Positions 23,805 to 31,346 of a DNA stretch of 41,397 bases are shown one piece after another (the first letter of the stretch is position 1; each line of letters opens with the position of its first letter). The notes beneath the pieces are model-generated. The model worked only from the letters and a program-made list of their open reading frames with translations. It searched no databases and was not told where the DNA came from. The DNA is from Phycisphaerales bacterium (GTDB lineage Bacteria; Planctomycetota; Phycisphaerae; SM23-33; FEN-1343). The stretch is from NCBI GenBank assembly GCA_003171335.1, contig PMYD01000115.1, forward strand, positions 1 through 41,397, written 5' to 3'. The translations under genes and the position numbers were made by a program.

Positions 23805-26450
23805 ATGCTGAAATCGATGTTCGCCAAGATCGCCCCCGCGCGGATCCGCCAGGAGGTCAAGGCGGTCAGCCACGCGGTCAGCGATGATGAGAAGCGGCTG
23901 GCCGAGCTGTGCGGCCTGCCGGCCGAGGAGGCCCTGCGCCGACTCGGCGTGACCGACCGCGGCCTGGATGAGCCGGCTGTGGAGGAGCGCCGCGAACAGT
24001 ACGGGCGCAACGAGATCACCACGCGCAAGAAACGCGGGCCGGTGGGGGAGATCCTGCAGCGCTGCCGCAACCCGCTGGTCATCCAGCTCCTGGTCATCGC
24101 GGTGGTGTCCTGTTTCATGGGCGATTTCAAGGCCGCCAGCGTGGTCGGCGGCATGGTGGTGCTGAGCGTGGGCCTGTCGTACGTGCAGGAAACCCGCTCC
24201 AGCCGGGCGGTCGAAAAGCTCAAGGCGCTGATCCACACCAACGCCACGGTCGTGCGCGGCTCCAAGGAGTCCGAGGTGCCGCTGGCCGAGCTCGTACCGG
24301 GCGACCTGGTGGTGCTGGATGCCGGCACGCTGGTGCCCGCCGACCTGCGCATCCTGCGCGCCAAGGACCTGTTCATCGCGCAATCGGCCATGACGGGCGA
24401 ATCCATGCCCGTGGAGAAGACGGCCGGCGTGGCCGTGACCGAGGGTCGCAGTTTCCTGTCCCTCGAATGCGCCTGCTTCCAGGGCTCCAGCGTGGTCTCG
24501 GGCGCTGGGCTCGGGCTGGTGGTGAACACGGGCGACCGCACGAGTTTTGGCGCGATTTCCGCCAAGCTGTCGCAGATTCAGCCCCAGACCAATTTCGACA
24601 AGGGCGTGCGCGATTTCACCTGGCTGATGGTGCGCTTCATGCTGGTCATGGTGTGCACGGTGTTCCTGATCATCGGCCTGACCAAGCGCGACTGGATCGA
24701 GGCGCTGCTGTTCGGACTGGCGGTGGCCGTGGGTCTGACGCCCGAGATGCTGCCCATGATCGTGACGGTGAACCTGTCCAAGGGCGCCATCAGCCTGGCC
24801 CGCAAGAAGGTGGTGGTCAAGCGGCTCAGCTCCATCCAGAGCTTCGGCGCCATCGACATCCTGTGCACCGACAAGACCGGCACGCTGACGCAGGACCGCG
24901 TGGTGCTGGAAAAGCACCTGGATGTGACCGGCCGCGACAGCGATGATGTGCTGCGCTACGCCTACCTCAACAGCTTCTACCAGACCGGGCTGCGCAACCT
25001 GCTGGACCGCGCCGTGCTGGAGCGGGCCGACCTGGATGTGGAGCGGACCTGCCGCAAAATCGACGAGATCCCCTTCGATTTCCACCGCCGGCGGATGTCG
25101 GTGACCATCGAGTACGAAGGCGATGTGGTGCTCATCTGCAAGGGCGCCGTCGAGGAGGTGCTGACGGTCTGCTCGAAGTACCAGGTCGATGAGGAGGTGA
25201 ACCCGCTCATCGACGCCATCCGCTATGACCTGCTGGAGGAGGTCGAATCGCTCAGCCGCGATGGCTTCCGCGTGCTGGCCATCGCGTACCGCGAGTTCGC
25301 GCGCGCCAAACAGGCGTTCAGCGTGGCCGATGAGAGCGACATGATCCTGCTGGGCTACATCGCCTTCTTCGACCCGCCCAAGGAAACCGCCAGGGCGGCC
25401 ATCGAGCGCCTGCGCCACGCTGGCGTGACGGTGAAGATTCTCACCGGCGACAATCCGCTGGTGACGCGGAAGATCTGCGGCGATGTGGGCCTCAACGCCG
25501 AGCGCATTATCACCGGCGATGACCTGAAGGACCTGACGGGCGAGCAGTTGGCCCAACTGGGCGAGGAGGTGGATGTGTTCGCCCGGCTGTCGCCCTCGCA
25601 GAAGGAGGCGATGATCGATGCCCTGCGCAGCCGCGGCCACGTGGTGGGGTATATGGGCGATGGCATCAACGATGCGCCATCCCTGAAAACGGCGGATGTG
25701 GGCATCTCCGTCGATACCGGCGTGGATGTGGCCAAGGAGGCCGCCGACATCGTGCTTTTAGAGAAGAGCCTGACGGTGCTGGAGGATGGCATCGTCGAGG
25801 GCCGGCGCGTCTTCGCCAACATCATCAAGTACATCCGCATGGGCGCCAGCTCCAACTTCGGCAACATGTTCAGCGTCGTGGGCGCGGCGGCTTTCCTTCC
25901 GTTTTTGCCCATGGCGCCCATCCAGATCCTGGTCAATAACCTGCTGTACGACTTCTCGCAGGTGGGCATTCCCACCGATAACGTGGATGAGGAGCTGCTT
26001 AAAAAGCCGCGGCGGTGGAACGTGGCCTCGATCAAGCGGTTCATGATCTTCATCGGGCCCATCAGCTCGATCTTCGATTACGCCACGTACGGCCTGATGC
26101 TGTGGGTGTTTCACTGCTGGGCCTACAGGCAGCCGGGGGATTATTACGAAAAGCTCTTCCACACGGGCTGGTTCGTGGAGTCGCTGCTGACGCAGACGTT
26201 GATCGTGCACATCATCCGCACGCGGCGCATCCCCTTTATTCAGAGCCGCCCGAGCCCCGGGCTGCTGTTGACGACGCTGCTGGCGGTATTGGTGGCGGTG
26301 TGGCTGCCGTTTTCGCCGGCCGCGAATTACCTGGGCTTCGTGCCGCTGCCGCCGATGTACTGGCTGTGGCTGGCGGGATTCCTGCTGACGTATTGCGTGC
26401 TGACGCACGGCGTCAAGACCTGGTTCCATCGACGCTACGGAGTGGACTGA
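23805..26450 (+). CDS. mgtA: Magnesium-translocating P-type ATPase
   Basis: P3B-type ATPase of 881 residues that imports Mg2+ at the expense of ATP. It has all cytosolic domains in order: an N-terminal helical tail, actuator TGES at 197-200, phosphorylation site DKTGTLT with D356, a nucleotide domain with CKGAVEEVL, and the hinge MGDGINDAPSLK. The membrane motif VGLTPEMLPMIVT (309-321) and NNLLYDFSQVGIPTDNVDEE are typical of MgtA/MgtB and separate it from Ca2+ pumps. About ten helices are visible, six of them after residue 690. Length is close to E. coli MgtA (898). AAGGAA lies seven bases before the ATG at 23805. It sits in a cluster with an Nramp-related transporter, an MgtE-domain sensor and a microprotein. 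No long leader or mgtL-like peptide is evident. Confidence 0.95.
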   Translation: MLKSMFAKIAPARIRQEVKAVSHAVSDDEKRLAELCGLPAEEALRRLGVTDRGLDEPAVEERREQYGRNEITTRKKRGPVGEILQRCRNPLVIQLLVIAVVSCFMGDFKAASVVGGMVVLSVGLSYVQETRSSRAVEKLKALIHTNATVVRGSKESEVPLAELVPGDLVVLDAGTLVPADLRILRAKDLFIAQSAMTGESMPVEKTAGVAVTEGRSFLSLECACFQGSSVVSGAGLGLVVNTGDRTSFGAISAKLSQIQPQTNFDKGVRDFTWLMVRFMLVMVCTVFLIIGLTKRDWIEALLFGLAVAVGLTPEMLPMIVTVNLSKGAISLARKKVVVKRLSSIQSFGAIDILCTDKTGTLTQDRVVLEKHLDVTGRDSDDVLRYAYLNSFYQTGLRNLLDRAVLERADLDVERTCRKIDEIPFDFHRRRMSVTIEYEGDVVLICKGAVEEVLTVCSKYQVDEEVNPLIDAIRYDLLEEVESLSRDGFRVLAIAYREFARAKQAFSVADESDMILLGYIAFFDPPKETARAAIERLRHAGVTVKILTGDNPLVTRKICGDVGLNAERIITGDDLKDLTGEQLAQLGEEVDVFARLSPSQKEAMIDALRSRGHVVGYMGDGINDAPSLKTADVGISVDTGVDVAKEAADIVLLEKSLTVLEDGIVEGRRVFANIIKYIRMGASSNFGNMFSVVGAAAFLPFLPMAPIQILVNNLLYDFSQVGIPTDNVDEELLKKPRRWNVASIKRFMIFIGPISSIFDYATYGLMLWVFHCWAYRQPGDYYEKLFHTGWFVESLLTQTLIVHIIRTRRIPFIQSRPSPGLLLTTLLAVLVAVWLPFSPAANYLGFVPLPPMYWLWLAGFLLTYCVLTHGVKTWFHRRYGVD

Positions 26451-26452
26451 CC

Positions 26453-27268
26453 ATGAAAGCGGTGCTCGAAGCCCTGGAAGCCGGGCGGCTCATCGAGCTG
26501 CCCGAGAACGACAAACAGAAGGCGCTGACGCTGCTGGCCAGCCTGGTGGAGGCCGTGCCGTCGGTGCACCCCGGCTCCAAGATCGTCGAGGCCGTGCTGG
26601 CCCGCGAGGGCCAGGCCAACACGTACCTGGGCGATGGCTGGGCCGTGCCGCACGCGCGCACCGCGGAGGAAGGGGAGATGCTCTGCGCCATCGGCTGGAG
26701 CCCGGCGGGCATCGCCTACGGCGGGCGCGACGGCGCCAGCGCGCGCATGCTGCTCTTGTATTACGTCCCTGATAACCAGCGGGCGGCGTACCTGAAGGAG
26801 ATCTCCTCGCTGGCCCGGCTGCTGCACGAGAACGGAGCCATGCGCGATGTCTCGCAGGCCGCCACGCTGAACGATGTGCGGCTGCGGCTGCTGGATATCG
26901 TCACCGCCGCCCTGGGGTCCGGGCAGGCCGAGGCCCGGGCCCGCATGATCCGCCTGGAAGCCCGCACCGCGGCGGTGGCCGCGGGGGCCCCGGCGGCCCC
27001 GACGTTCGACCCCTCGCTGGTCGTGCCGGCGTGGATTGTCCACACCTCCGACGGCGGCGTGATGGTGCTGGCGCGCGATGAGACCGTGGTCAAGACCCTG
27101 GAGGCCCAGGCGGATCTGGGCACGCGCCTGGAGCGTCAGCCCATCGTCTCGGTGGCCGGGTACGTGATCCACATCCGCCAGGGCGCCACGTACGGCTTGG
27201 GCCGCAGCCTGTTCGACTGCCTGGTGGTGAAGCAGCCGGGTGTTGCCGCGGCGCCGGGGGCGGCCTGA
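26453..27268 (+). CDS. PTS EIIA (type 2)-domain protein with novel C-terminal extension
   Basis: A 271-residue cytosolic protein whose start lies two bases after the mgtA stop, so it is surely cotranslated. Residues 1-145 are a PTS EIIA domain of the fructose/nitrogen (PtsN) type, with the phosphorylatable histidine H67 in GWAVPHART. The domain shape is also seen in ARMLLLYYVPDNQRAAYLKEISSLARLL. Residues 190-270 (IVHTSDGGVMVLARDETVVKTLEAQADLGTRLERQPIVSVAGYVIHI) are a predicted alpha/beta region I do not recognise, separated from the EIIA domain by an alanine-rich linker. No sugar permease is present. Regulatory EIIA proteins such as PtsN control potassium transport in enterics, so a link between phosphotransfer state and Mg2+ transport is a reasonable inference from tight coupling to mgtA. 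Confidence 0.8.
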   Translation: MKAVLEALEAGRLIELPENDKQKALTLLASLVEAVPSVHPGSKIVEAVLAREGQANTYLGDGWAVPHARTAEEGEMLCAIGWSPAGIAYGGRDGASARMLLLYYVPDNQRAAYLKEISSLARLLHENGAMRDVSQAATLNDVRLRLLDIVTAALGSGQAEARARMIRLEARTAAVAAGAPAAPTFDPSLVVPAWIVHTSDGGVMVLARDETVVKTLEAQADLGTRLERQPIVSVAGYVIHIRQGATYGLGRSLFDCLVVKQPGVAAAPGAA

Positions 27269-27316
27269 TTGATATGTCCCCCTTAGCGTTTGGCCATTCG
27301 CCCGGGGCGCAAAAGG

Positions 27317-27345
27317 AAGCACGGCGTCGGGGTAGCGCCGTGCTT
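27317..27345 (+). repeat. AAGCACGGCG hairpin repeat, copy 2
   Basis: Same hairpin as at 23683, with loop TCGGGGTAG and downstream TTGACTCC. It follows the EIIA gene by about 50 bases and could end the magnesium operon transcript. Confidence 0.8.
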
Positions 27346-27400
27346 ATTGACTCCGGACCCGAATGTGGATATCGGGCCTTTCGGGGGGAAAGGGGTCCGT

Positions 27401-27700
27401 TTACTGCTCGGTCGGACCTGAGCCGGAGTCAAAGTCCTGGTTGGAACCGCGGCTCTCCAGCATCTTGCGGAGATAGCGGTTCTCGCGTCGGGTCGCTTCA
27501 AGGTCAAAGACCACGTACTTGATCTGCAACCGCAGGTAGTCCAGGGCCTCCGCCACGCTCTTGGCCGTGGCCGCCAACTGCTGCTGCCGCTCGTGGGCCT
27601 CGGTGGCCAGGTCCTTCAGCATTTCCTGCTGCGGGGCCGGCAGCTTTTCGATCTCTTTGATGAGCTCCTCGAGCCGGTTTTTCAGAATGGTTTCTTCCAT
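27401..27700 (-). CDS. Small coiled-coil protein
   Basis: A 99-residue, highly charged, helical protein of unknown function. MEETILKNRLEELIKEIEKLPAPQQEMLKDLATEAHERQ leads into an AATAKSVAEALDYLRLQIKYVVFDLEATRRENRYLRKMLE coiled coil and a disordered acidic end (DFDSGSGPTEQ). There is no membrane helix or known motif. The leucine-zipper-like tail and RRENRYLRKMLE look suited to dimerisation. The ATG at 27700 is preferred because AAGG lies shortly before it; another ATG nine codons upstream lacks this. A strong minus-strand promoter lies about 290 bases upstream (27988-28016) in AT-rich DNA. The gene is convergent with the magnesium cluster. Confidence 0.7.
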   Translation of the reverse strand: MEETILKNRLEELIKEIEKLPAPQQEMLKDLATEAHERQQQLAATAKSVAEALDYLRLQIKYVVFDLEATRRENRYLRKMLESRGSNQDFDSGSGPTEQ

Positions 27701-27720
27701 GAGCCTTGGACCGCCTTTCC

Positions 27721-27963
27721 TCACTTAAGGAGAGAAACTGAGCAACGACACTCTCTCCGCTCTGGAATACAGAGCAACCTCAATGCCACGCTCCAGTCTT
27801 TCAAGCAGCTTTTCAGCATTGCTATAACTCTTGCTGGCACAAAGGCATGCAAGCTCATTTGCAAATTGCTAAACCAGGGGGAATATCCGGACTGTTCAGC
27901 AATGTTGCCAAAACGCATCACTCTCAGAGTTCGTGCCGCCGAATATCGAGCAAACGCGACCAT
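27721..27963 (-). other. AT-rich stretch with a possible 80-codon frame or gene remnant
   Basis: Between 27701 and 28103 the sequence is clearly richer in A+T than its surroundings. On the minus strand an 80-codon frame exists, but its product does not look like a stable protein. A second frame over 27726-27870 reads like a helical segment (NAEKLLERLERGIEVALYSRAE), suggesting a decayed or frameshifted gene. No function is assigned. The promoter at 27988-28016 points into this stretch. Confidence 0.25.
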
Positions 27964-27987
27964 ATACTCTGAAATTCAGCAATAATC

Positions 27988-28016
27988 AGAATACTAAGTG
28001 TGATGCTTTATGTCAA
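27988..28016 (-). promoter_or_regulatory. sigma70-type promoter on the minus strand
   Basis: Read on the minus strand: TTGACA (28016-28011), 17 bases, TATTCT (27993-27988). It would transcribe leftward through the AT-rich stretch into the coiled-coil gene. Confidence 0.6.
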
Positions 28017-28103
28017 CATGTATCCCGGAATAAACACTTTTTGTCCTAGGGAATGATCCTAGCGGCAGTGGGGGACGATAGCAAGTGGCATCGATTCAGA
28101 CGT

Positions 28104-28973
28104 TCAACTGAAGACAACCGAGGCGTAGCCGACGACGTTTTCCATGTCGGTCATGCCCAGGGGGCGAAGCGTTTGCACGCTATCGGTGTGTTGCAGCAGC
28201 GTGGCGGTCTTGGCGCCCAGCGCCGAACAGGCGGCGACGGTGGCCGCGATGGCGCCGCCGCCGCAGGCGCTGTGGGTGCGGGAAGTGTCGGCCAGCACCG
28301 GGTCCGGCGCCATCGTCTGGATGAGTTGGAGCAGTTTGCGGTCGTTCCGCCGGGCCCACTCCAGGCCCGCCTTGCCCGTGCCGGCGGGCATCATGCCATA
28401 GCGCGGGCCGTAGTGCGTCAGATCCGTGCTGCCGATCACCGGCACGCGGCGGCGCAAGGCCGCCAGCGCCTGACCGATGGCCCGGCCCGCCTCCGCGGCC
28501 AGCGGCGAGGGGGGCGCCATAATGGGGACAATCTTGGCCTGCGGCCACAGCTCCTGGATGAGCGGCAGCTGCACCTCCAGGCTGTGCTCGCCGCCATGCG
28601 CGTTGGGATCGGCCACGATATCGTCCGACGCGGCCAGGAGCGCCTCCGCCACCTCCTCATCGACCGCCACGGTCCCCAGCGGCGTCTGCCACGAGCCCGA
28701 GGGATACACCAGCGCCTGCGGCTCGGTGCGCGAATGCACCGCGCCCAGCAGCACCAGCGTGCCGCCGTTCCAGTCCTGCGCCAGCGCCTTGAAGGTCAGC
28801 GCCGCCACCGCGCCGCTGCACACCCAGCCGGCGTGCGGCACGAGGCCGCCGATGCAGTTCTTTGGCGCGTCCTCGGGCAACCGGGCCTGCTCGAGCAGGC
28901 GGCGGACGGCGGCGCGGCAGGCGGCCGGGGAGGCCTCGTAGAACGTGCCGGCGGCTATGGGCATTCGCATCAT
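28104..28973 (-). CDS. amrB: MEMO1-like protein (AmmeMemoRadiSam system protein B)
   Basis: A 289-residue protein of the Memo family, related to extradiol dioxygenases. Signatures are RMPIAAGTFYEAS at the start, GGLVPHAGWVCSGAVAA with the metal histidine, LLGAVHSRTEPQALVYPSGSWQTPLG, GGEHSLEVQLPLIQELWP with the second histidine, and GSTDLTHYGPRYG with the third. In bacteria it is often encoded with an AMMECR1 homologue and a radical-SAM protein (AmmeMemoRadiSam). Neither partner is present in this window, so the protein stands alone here. The ATG at 28973 has AGGAG seven bases upstream and is chosen over an upstream frame that would add about 60 unconserved residues. The reaction is unknown for the bacterial family. 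Confidence 0.88.
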   Translation of the reverse strand: MMRMPIAAGTFYEASPAACRAAVRRLLEQARLPEDAPKNCIGGLVPHAGWVCSGAVAALTFKALAQDWNGGTLVLLGAVHSRTEPQALVYPSGSWQTPLGTVAVDEEVAEALLAASDDIVADPNAHGGEHSLEVQLPLIQELWPQAKIVPIMAPPSPLAAEAGRAIGQALAALRRRVPVIGSTDLTHYGPRYGMMPAGTGKAGLEWARRNDRKLLQLIQTMAPDPVLADTSRTHSACGGGAIAATVAACSALGAKTATLLQHTDSVQTLRPLGMTDMENVVGYASVVFS

Positions 28974-29215
28974 GGATCGGCTCCTGCTGGCCCCGCGGGG
29001 CGTTGCTACAGTGTACTCGCGCCGCCGGCCGGCTGTCCACGGCCGCGCCGCTGCCGCTTTGGCCGCGGGCCCAAAGTGTGGCCCAAGAGGGTTGTTCGCC
29101 ATCGCGCCGGGCCGTATCATAGCGCCATGATACGGCTGGAGCGGCCCATGCACCTGGACTGGCTGGCGGCTGCCAAATCCGCCGCCGGGCGCGCGGCGGC
29201 GGGGGGCTATCGCCC

Positions 29216-29908
29216 ATGAGCGACCGGTGGCCGACCCTGTGGCGCGGGCTCAACTGGCCCAACCGCATCAGCCTGGTGCGGCTGGTGGGCGTGGCGCCGG
29301 TCGTGGTGCTGCTGATTTACCAGCACGAGTGGCTCTGGGCGCGTCACGCCGTCATCGCGGTTTTCGCCGTGATGGCCGCCAGCGACTATCTCGACGGATA
29401 CCTGGCCCGCCACCGCGGGCAGATCACCCGGCTGGGCAGGTTTTTGGACCCGCTGGCCGACAAGCTGCTGATCATCAGCACGGTCATCCTGCTGGCCACC
29501 GGCACGGCCAGCGTGCCGGCCGTGCGGCTGATGCCCTGGGTGGCGGTGGTCATCGTGGCCAAGGACTTGTGGGTGGTCGTGGGTTTTTTGGTGATCTTCC
29601 TGTTCACCGGCCACCTGCAGGTCAGTCCATCGCGGGCCGGCAAGCTGTGCACGGTGGTGCAGTTGGCGATGGTGCTGGCCATCCTGGCCGCACCGGATGT
29701 GAACGGGCTCTTGGCCGGCTATGGGGCCGGCCTGGGCAGCGCCCTGGCCCGCCTCCTGTGTTATGCGGCGGCCGGCTCCAGCGTGCTGGCGGTGATCAGC
29801 TACACGCGGATGGGCATGGCGCTCTTGACCCGGGCCGAGCAGCACGAGAAATCAGGGACGTACCCAGCGCGGCTGGGCCCTTTTGAGGGCGAACAAAGGA
29901 AACCGTGA
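29216..29908 (+). CDS. pgsA: CDP-alcohol phosphatidyltransferase (PgsA-like)
   Basis: A 230-residue inner-membrane enzyme of phospholipid synthesis. The catalytic CDP-alcohol motif D-x2-D-G-x2-A-R-x8-G-x3-D-x3-D is complete in SDYLDGYLARHRGQITRLGRFLDPLADK (about residues 61-88). About five or six membrane helices follow the N-terminal NWPNRISLVRL segment typical of PgsA, which makes phosphatidylglycerol phosphate from CDP-diacylglycerol and glycerol-3-phosphate. Other CDP-alcohol substrates cannot be excluded. The charged C-terminal tail (RAEQHEKSGTYPARLGPFEGEQRKP) is longer than usual. The last base of its stop codon is the first base of the ribBA start, so the two genes are translationally coupled. 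Confidence 0.88.
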   Translation: MSDRWPTLWRGLNWPNRISLVRLVGVAPVVVLLIYQHEWLWARHAVIAVFAVMAASDYLDGYLARHRGQITRLGRFLDPLADKLLIISTVILLATGTASVPAVRLMPWVAVVIVAKDLWVVVGFLVIFLFTGHLQVSPSRAGKLCTVVQLAMVLAILAAPDVNGLLAGYGAGLGSALARLLCYAAAGSSVLAVISYTRMGMALLTRAEQHEKSGTYPARLGPFEGEQRKP

Positions 29909-31143
29909 TGCCGTTTAGTTCGATCCCGGAAATCCTGGATGAGATGCGGGCCGGCCGCCTGATCGTGCTCATTGATGATGAGTCGCGCGAGAACGAGGGC
30001 GACCTGGTCCTGGCGGCCGAGAAGGTCACGCCCGAGGGCATCAACTTCATGGCGCGATTCGGGCGCGGGCTCATCTGCCTGCCGCTGACGGGCGCCAAGT
30101 GCGACGACCTGAACCTGTACGCCCAGTCGCAGGAGAACACCACCTCCTTCGGCACGGCCTTCACGGTCAGCGTCGATGCGGCCAAGGGCACCACCACGGG
30201 CATCAGCGCCGCCGACCGCGCGCGGACCGTGCTGACGGCCATCCGCGATGACTGCCGGCCGGCCGACCTCTTGCGGCCGGGGCACATCTTTCCCCTGCGG
30301 GCCCGCGCCGGCGGAGTGCTGGTGCGCGCTGGGCAGACCGAAGGCGCCGTCGACCTGGCGCGCATGGCGGGCTTCAAGCCCGCCGGCGTCATCTGCGAGG
30401 TGATGAAGGATGATGGCACGATGGCCCGCGTCCCTGATTTGGAGGCGTTCTGCGCCGAGCACGGGCTGAAGATGTGCACCATCGCCGACCTGATCCGGTA
30501 CCGCCTGCGCACGGAAAAACTCATCGAGCGGGCCGAGGAGATCGACCTGCCCATCGAGGAGGGCACGTTCCACCTGGTGGCCTACCGCAGCCTGGTGGAT
30601 GTGGAGCCGCACCTGGCGTTGTGCCTGGGGGGCGTGGGGGTTCTGGCGCCCGATGGCCGGCCGGTGGGGCACGGCGAGCCGGTGCTGGTGCGCGTGCACA
30701 GCGAGTGCCTCACGGGCGATGTCTTCGGCTCGCGCCGCTGCGACTGCGGCGGCCAGCTCCAGGCGGCCCTGCGCGAGATCGCCAAGGCCGGCAAGGGCGC
30801 GCTCATCTACGTGCGGCAGGAGGGCAGGGGCATTGGTCTATTAAACAAGCTGCACGCGTACCGGCTTCAGATCGAGCAGGGCCTCGATACGGTCCAGGCC
30901 AACACGCATCTGGGCTTCGACGCCGACAAGCGCGACTACGGCATCGGCAACCAGATCCTGCGCGACCTGGGCCTCTCCAAGCTGCGGCTGATGACCAACA
31001 ACCCCAAGAAGATCTACGGCCTGGAAGGGTTTGGGCTGGAGATCGTCGAGCGCGTGCCCATCGAGGTGCCCGCAAATGGGGACAGCCGTGGGTATCTGAA
31101 GACGAAGCGCGATAAGATGGGGCATATGCTGGAGAATTTGTAG
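29908..31143 (+). CDS. ribBA: Bifunctional DHBP synthase / GTP cyclohydrolase II
   Basis: A 411-residue riboflavin enzyme with two fused activities. Residues 1-200 are 3,4-dihydroxy-2-butanone-4-phosphate synthase, with the acidic active-site loop DDESRENEGDLVLAAEKV and the TTTGISAADRARTV and RPGHIFPLRAR motifs. Residues 205-411 are GTP cyclohydrolase II, with the zinc ligands in HSECLTGDVFGSRRCDCGGQLQ, the catalytic region RQEGRGIGLLNKLHAYRLQ and the end LMTNNPKKIYGLEGFGLEI. Together they provide both precursors of riboflavin. The ATG at 29908 overlaps the pgsA stop and has AAAGGA upstream; a GTG one codon earlier is possible. No other rib genes are near. Confidence 0.96.
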   Translation: MPFSSIPEILDEMRAGRLIVLIDDESRENEGDLVLAAEKVTPEGINFMARFGRGLICLPLTGAKCDDLNLYAQSQENTTSFGTAFTVSVDAAKGTTTGISAADRARTVLTAIRDDCRPADLLRPGHIFPLRARAGGVLVRAGQTEGAVDLARMAGFKPAGVICEVMKDDGTMARVPDLEAFCAEHGLKMCTIADLIRYRLRTEKLIERAEEIDLPIEEGTFHLVAYRSLVDVEPHLALCLGGVGVLAPDGRPVGHGEPVLVRVHSECLTGDVFGSRRCDCGGQLQAALREIAKAGKGALIYVRQEGRGIGLLNKLHAYRLQIEQGLDTVQANTHLGFDADKRDYGIGNQILRDLGLSKLRLMTNNPKKIYGLEGFGLEIVERVPIEVPANGDSRGYLKTKRDKMGHMLENL

Positions 31144-31159
31144 GTCCGGCCGCGTGGGA

Positions 31160-31345
31160 GGAATTGCGAATTGCAAATTGCAAATTGCAAATTAGAGAAC
31201 CAGGTCCTGCTATGTCGCCAGGTTTCCGCAGGTCGTGACCGGACATCTATCAAGGGACGAGAGTCACGGGTGTTCTTCAATTGGCAATTTGCCCTTCGAC
31301 AGGCTCAGGGTGCTGAGCGAAGTCGAAGCACAATTGGCAATTTGC
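31160..31345. repeat. AATTGCAA-word inverted repeats with an inserted palindrome
   Basis: At 31162-31196 the word AATTGCAA is repeated in tandem. The same words appear inverted at 31278-31292 and 31331-31345 as CAATTGGCAATTTGC, an exact 15-base direct repeat. Between those two copies sits a 38-base imperfect palindrome (CTTCGACAGGCTCAGGG... GTCGAAG), a widespread bacterial repeat type. The element ends one base before the DUF58 start codon. Tandem AATTGCAA words recur at 33675-33707. Confidence 0.85.
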
Positions 31346-31346
31346 A

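Noticed and set aside
28974-29153. 60-residue N-terminal extension of the Memo-like protein
   Set aside because: It is compositionally random and not part of the family. The ATG at 28973 has AGGAG at the right distance.
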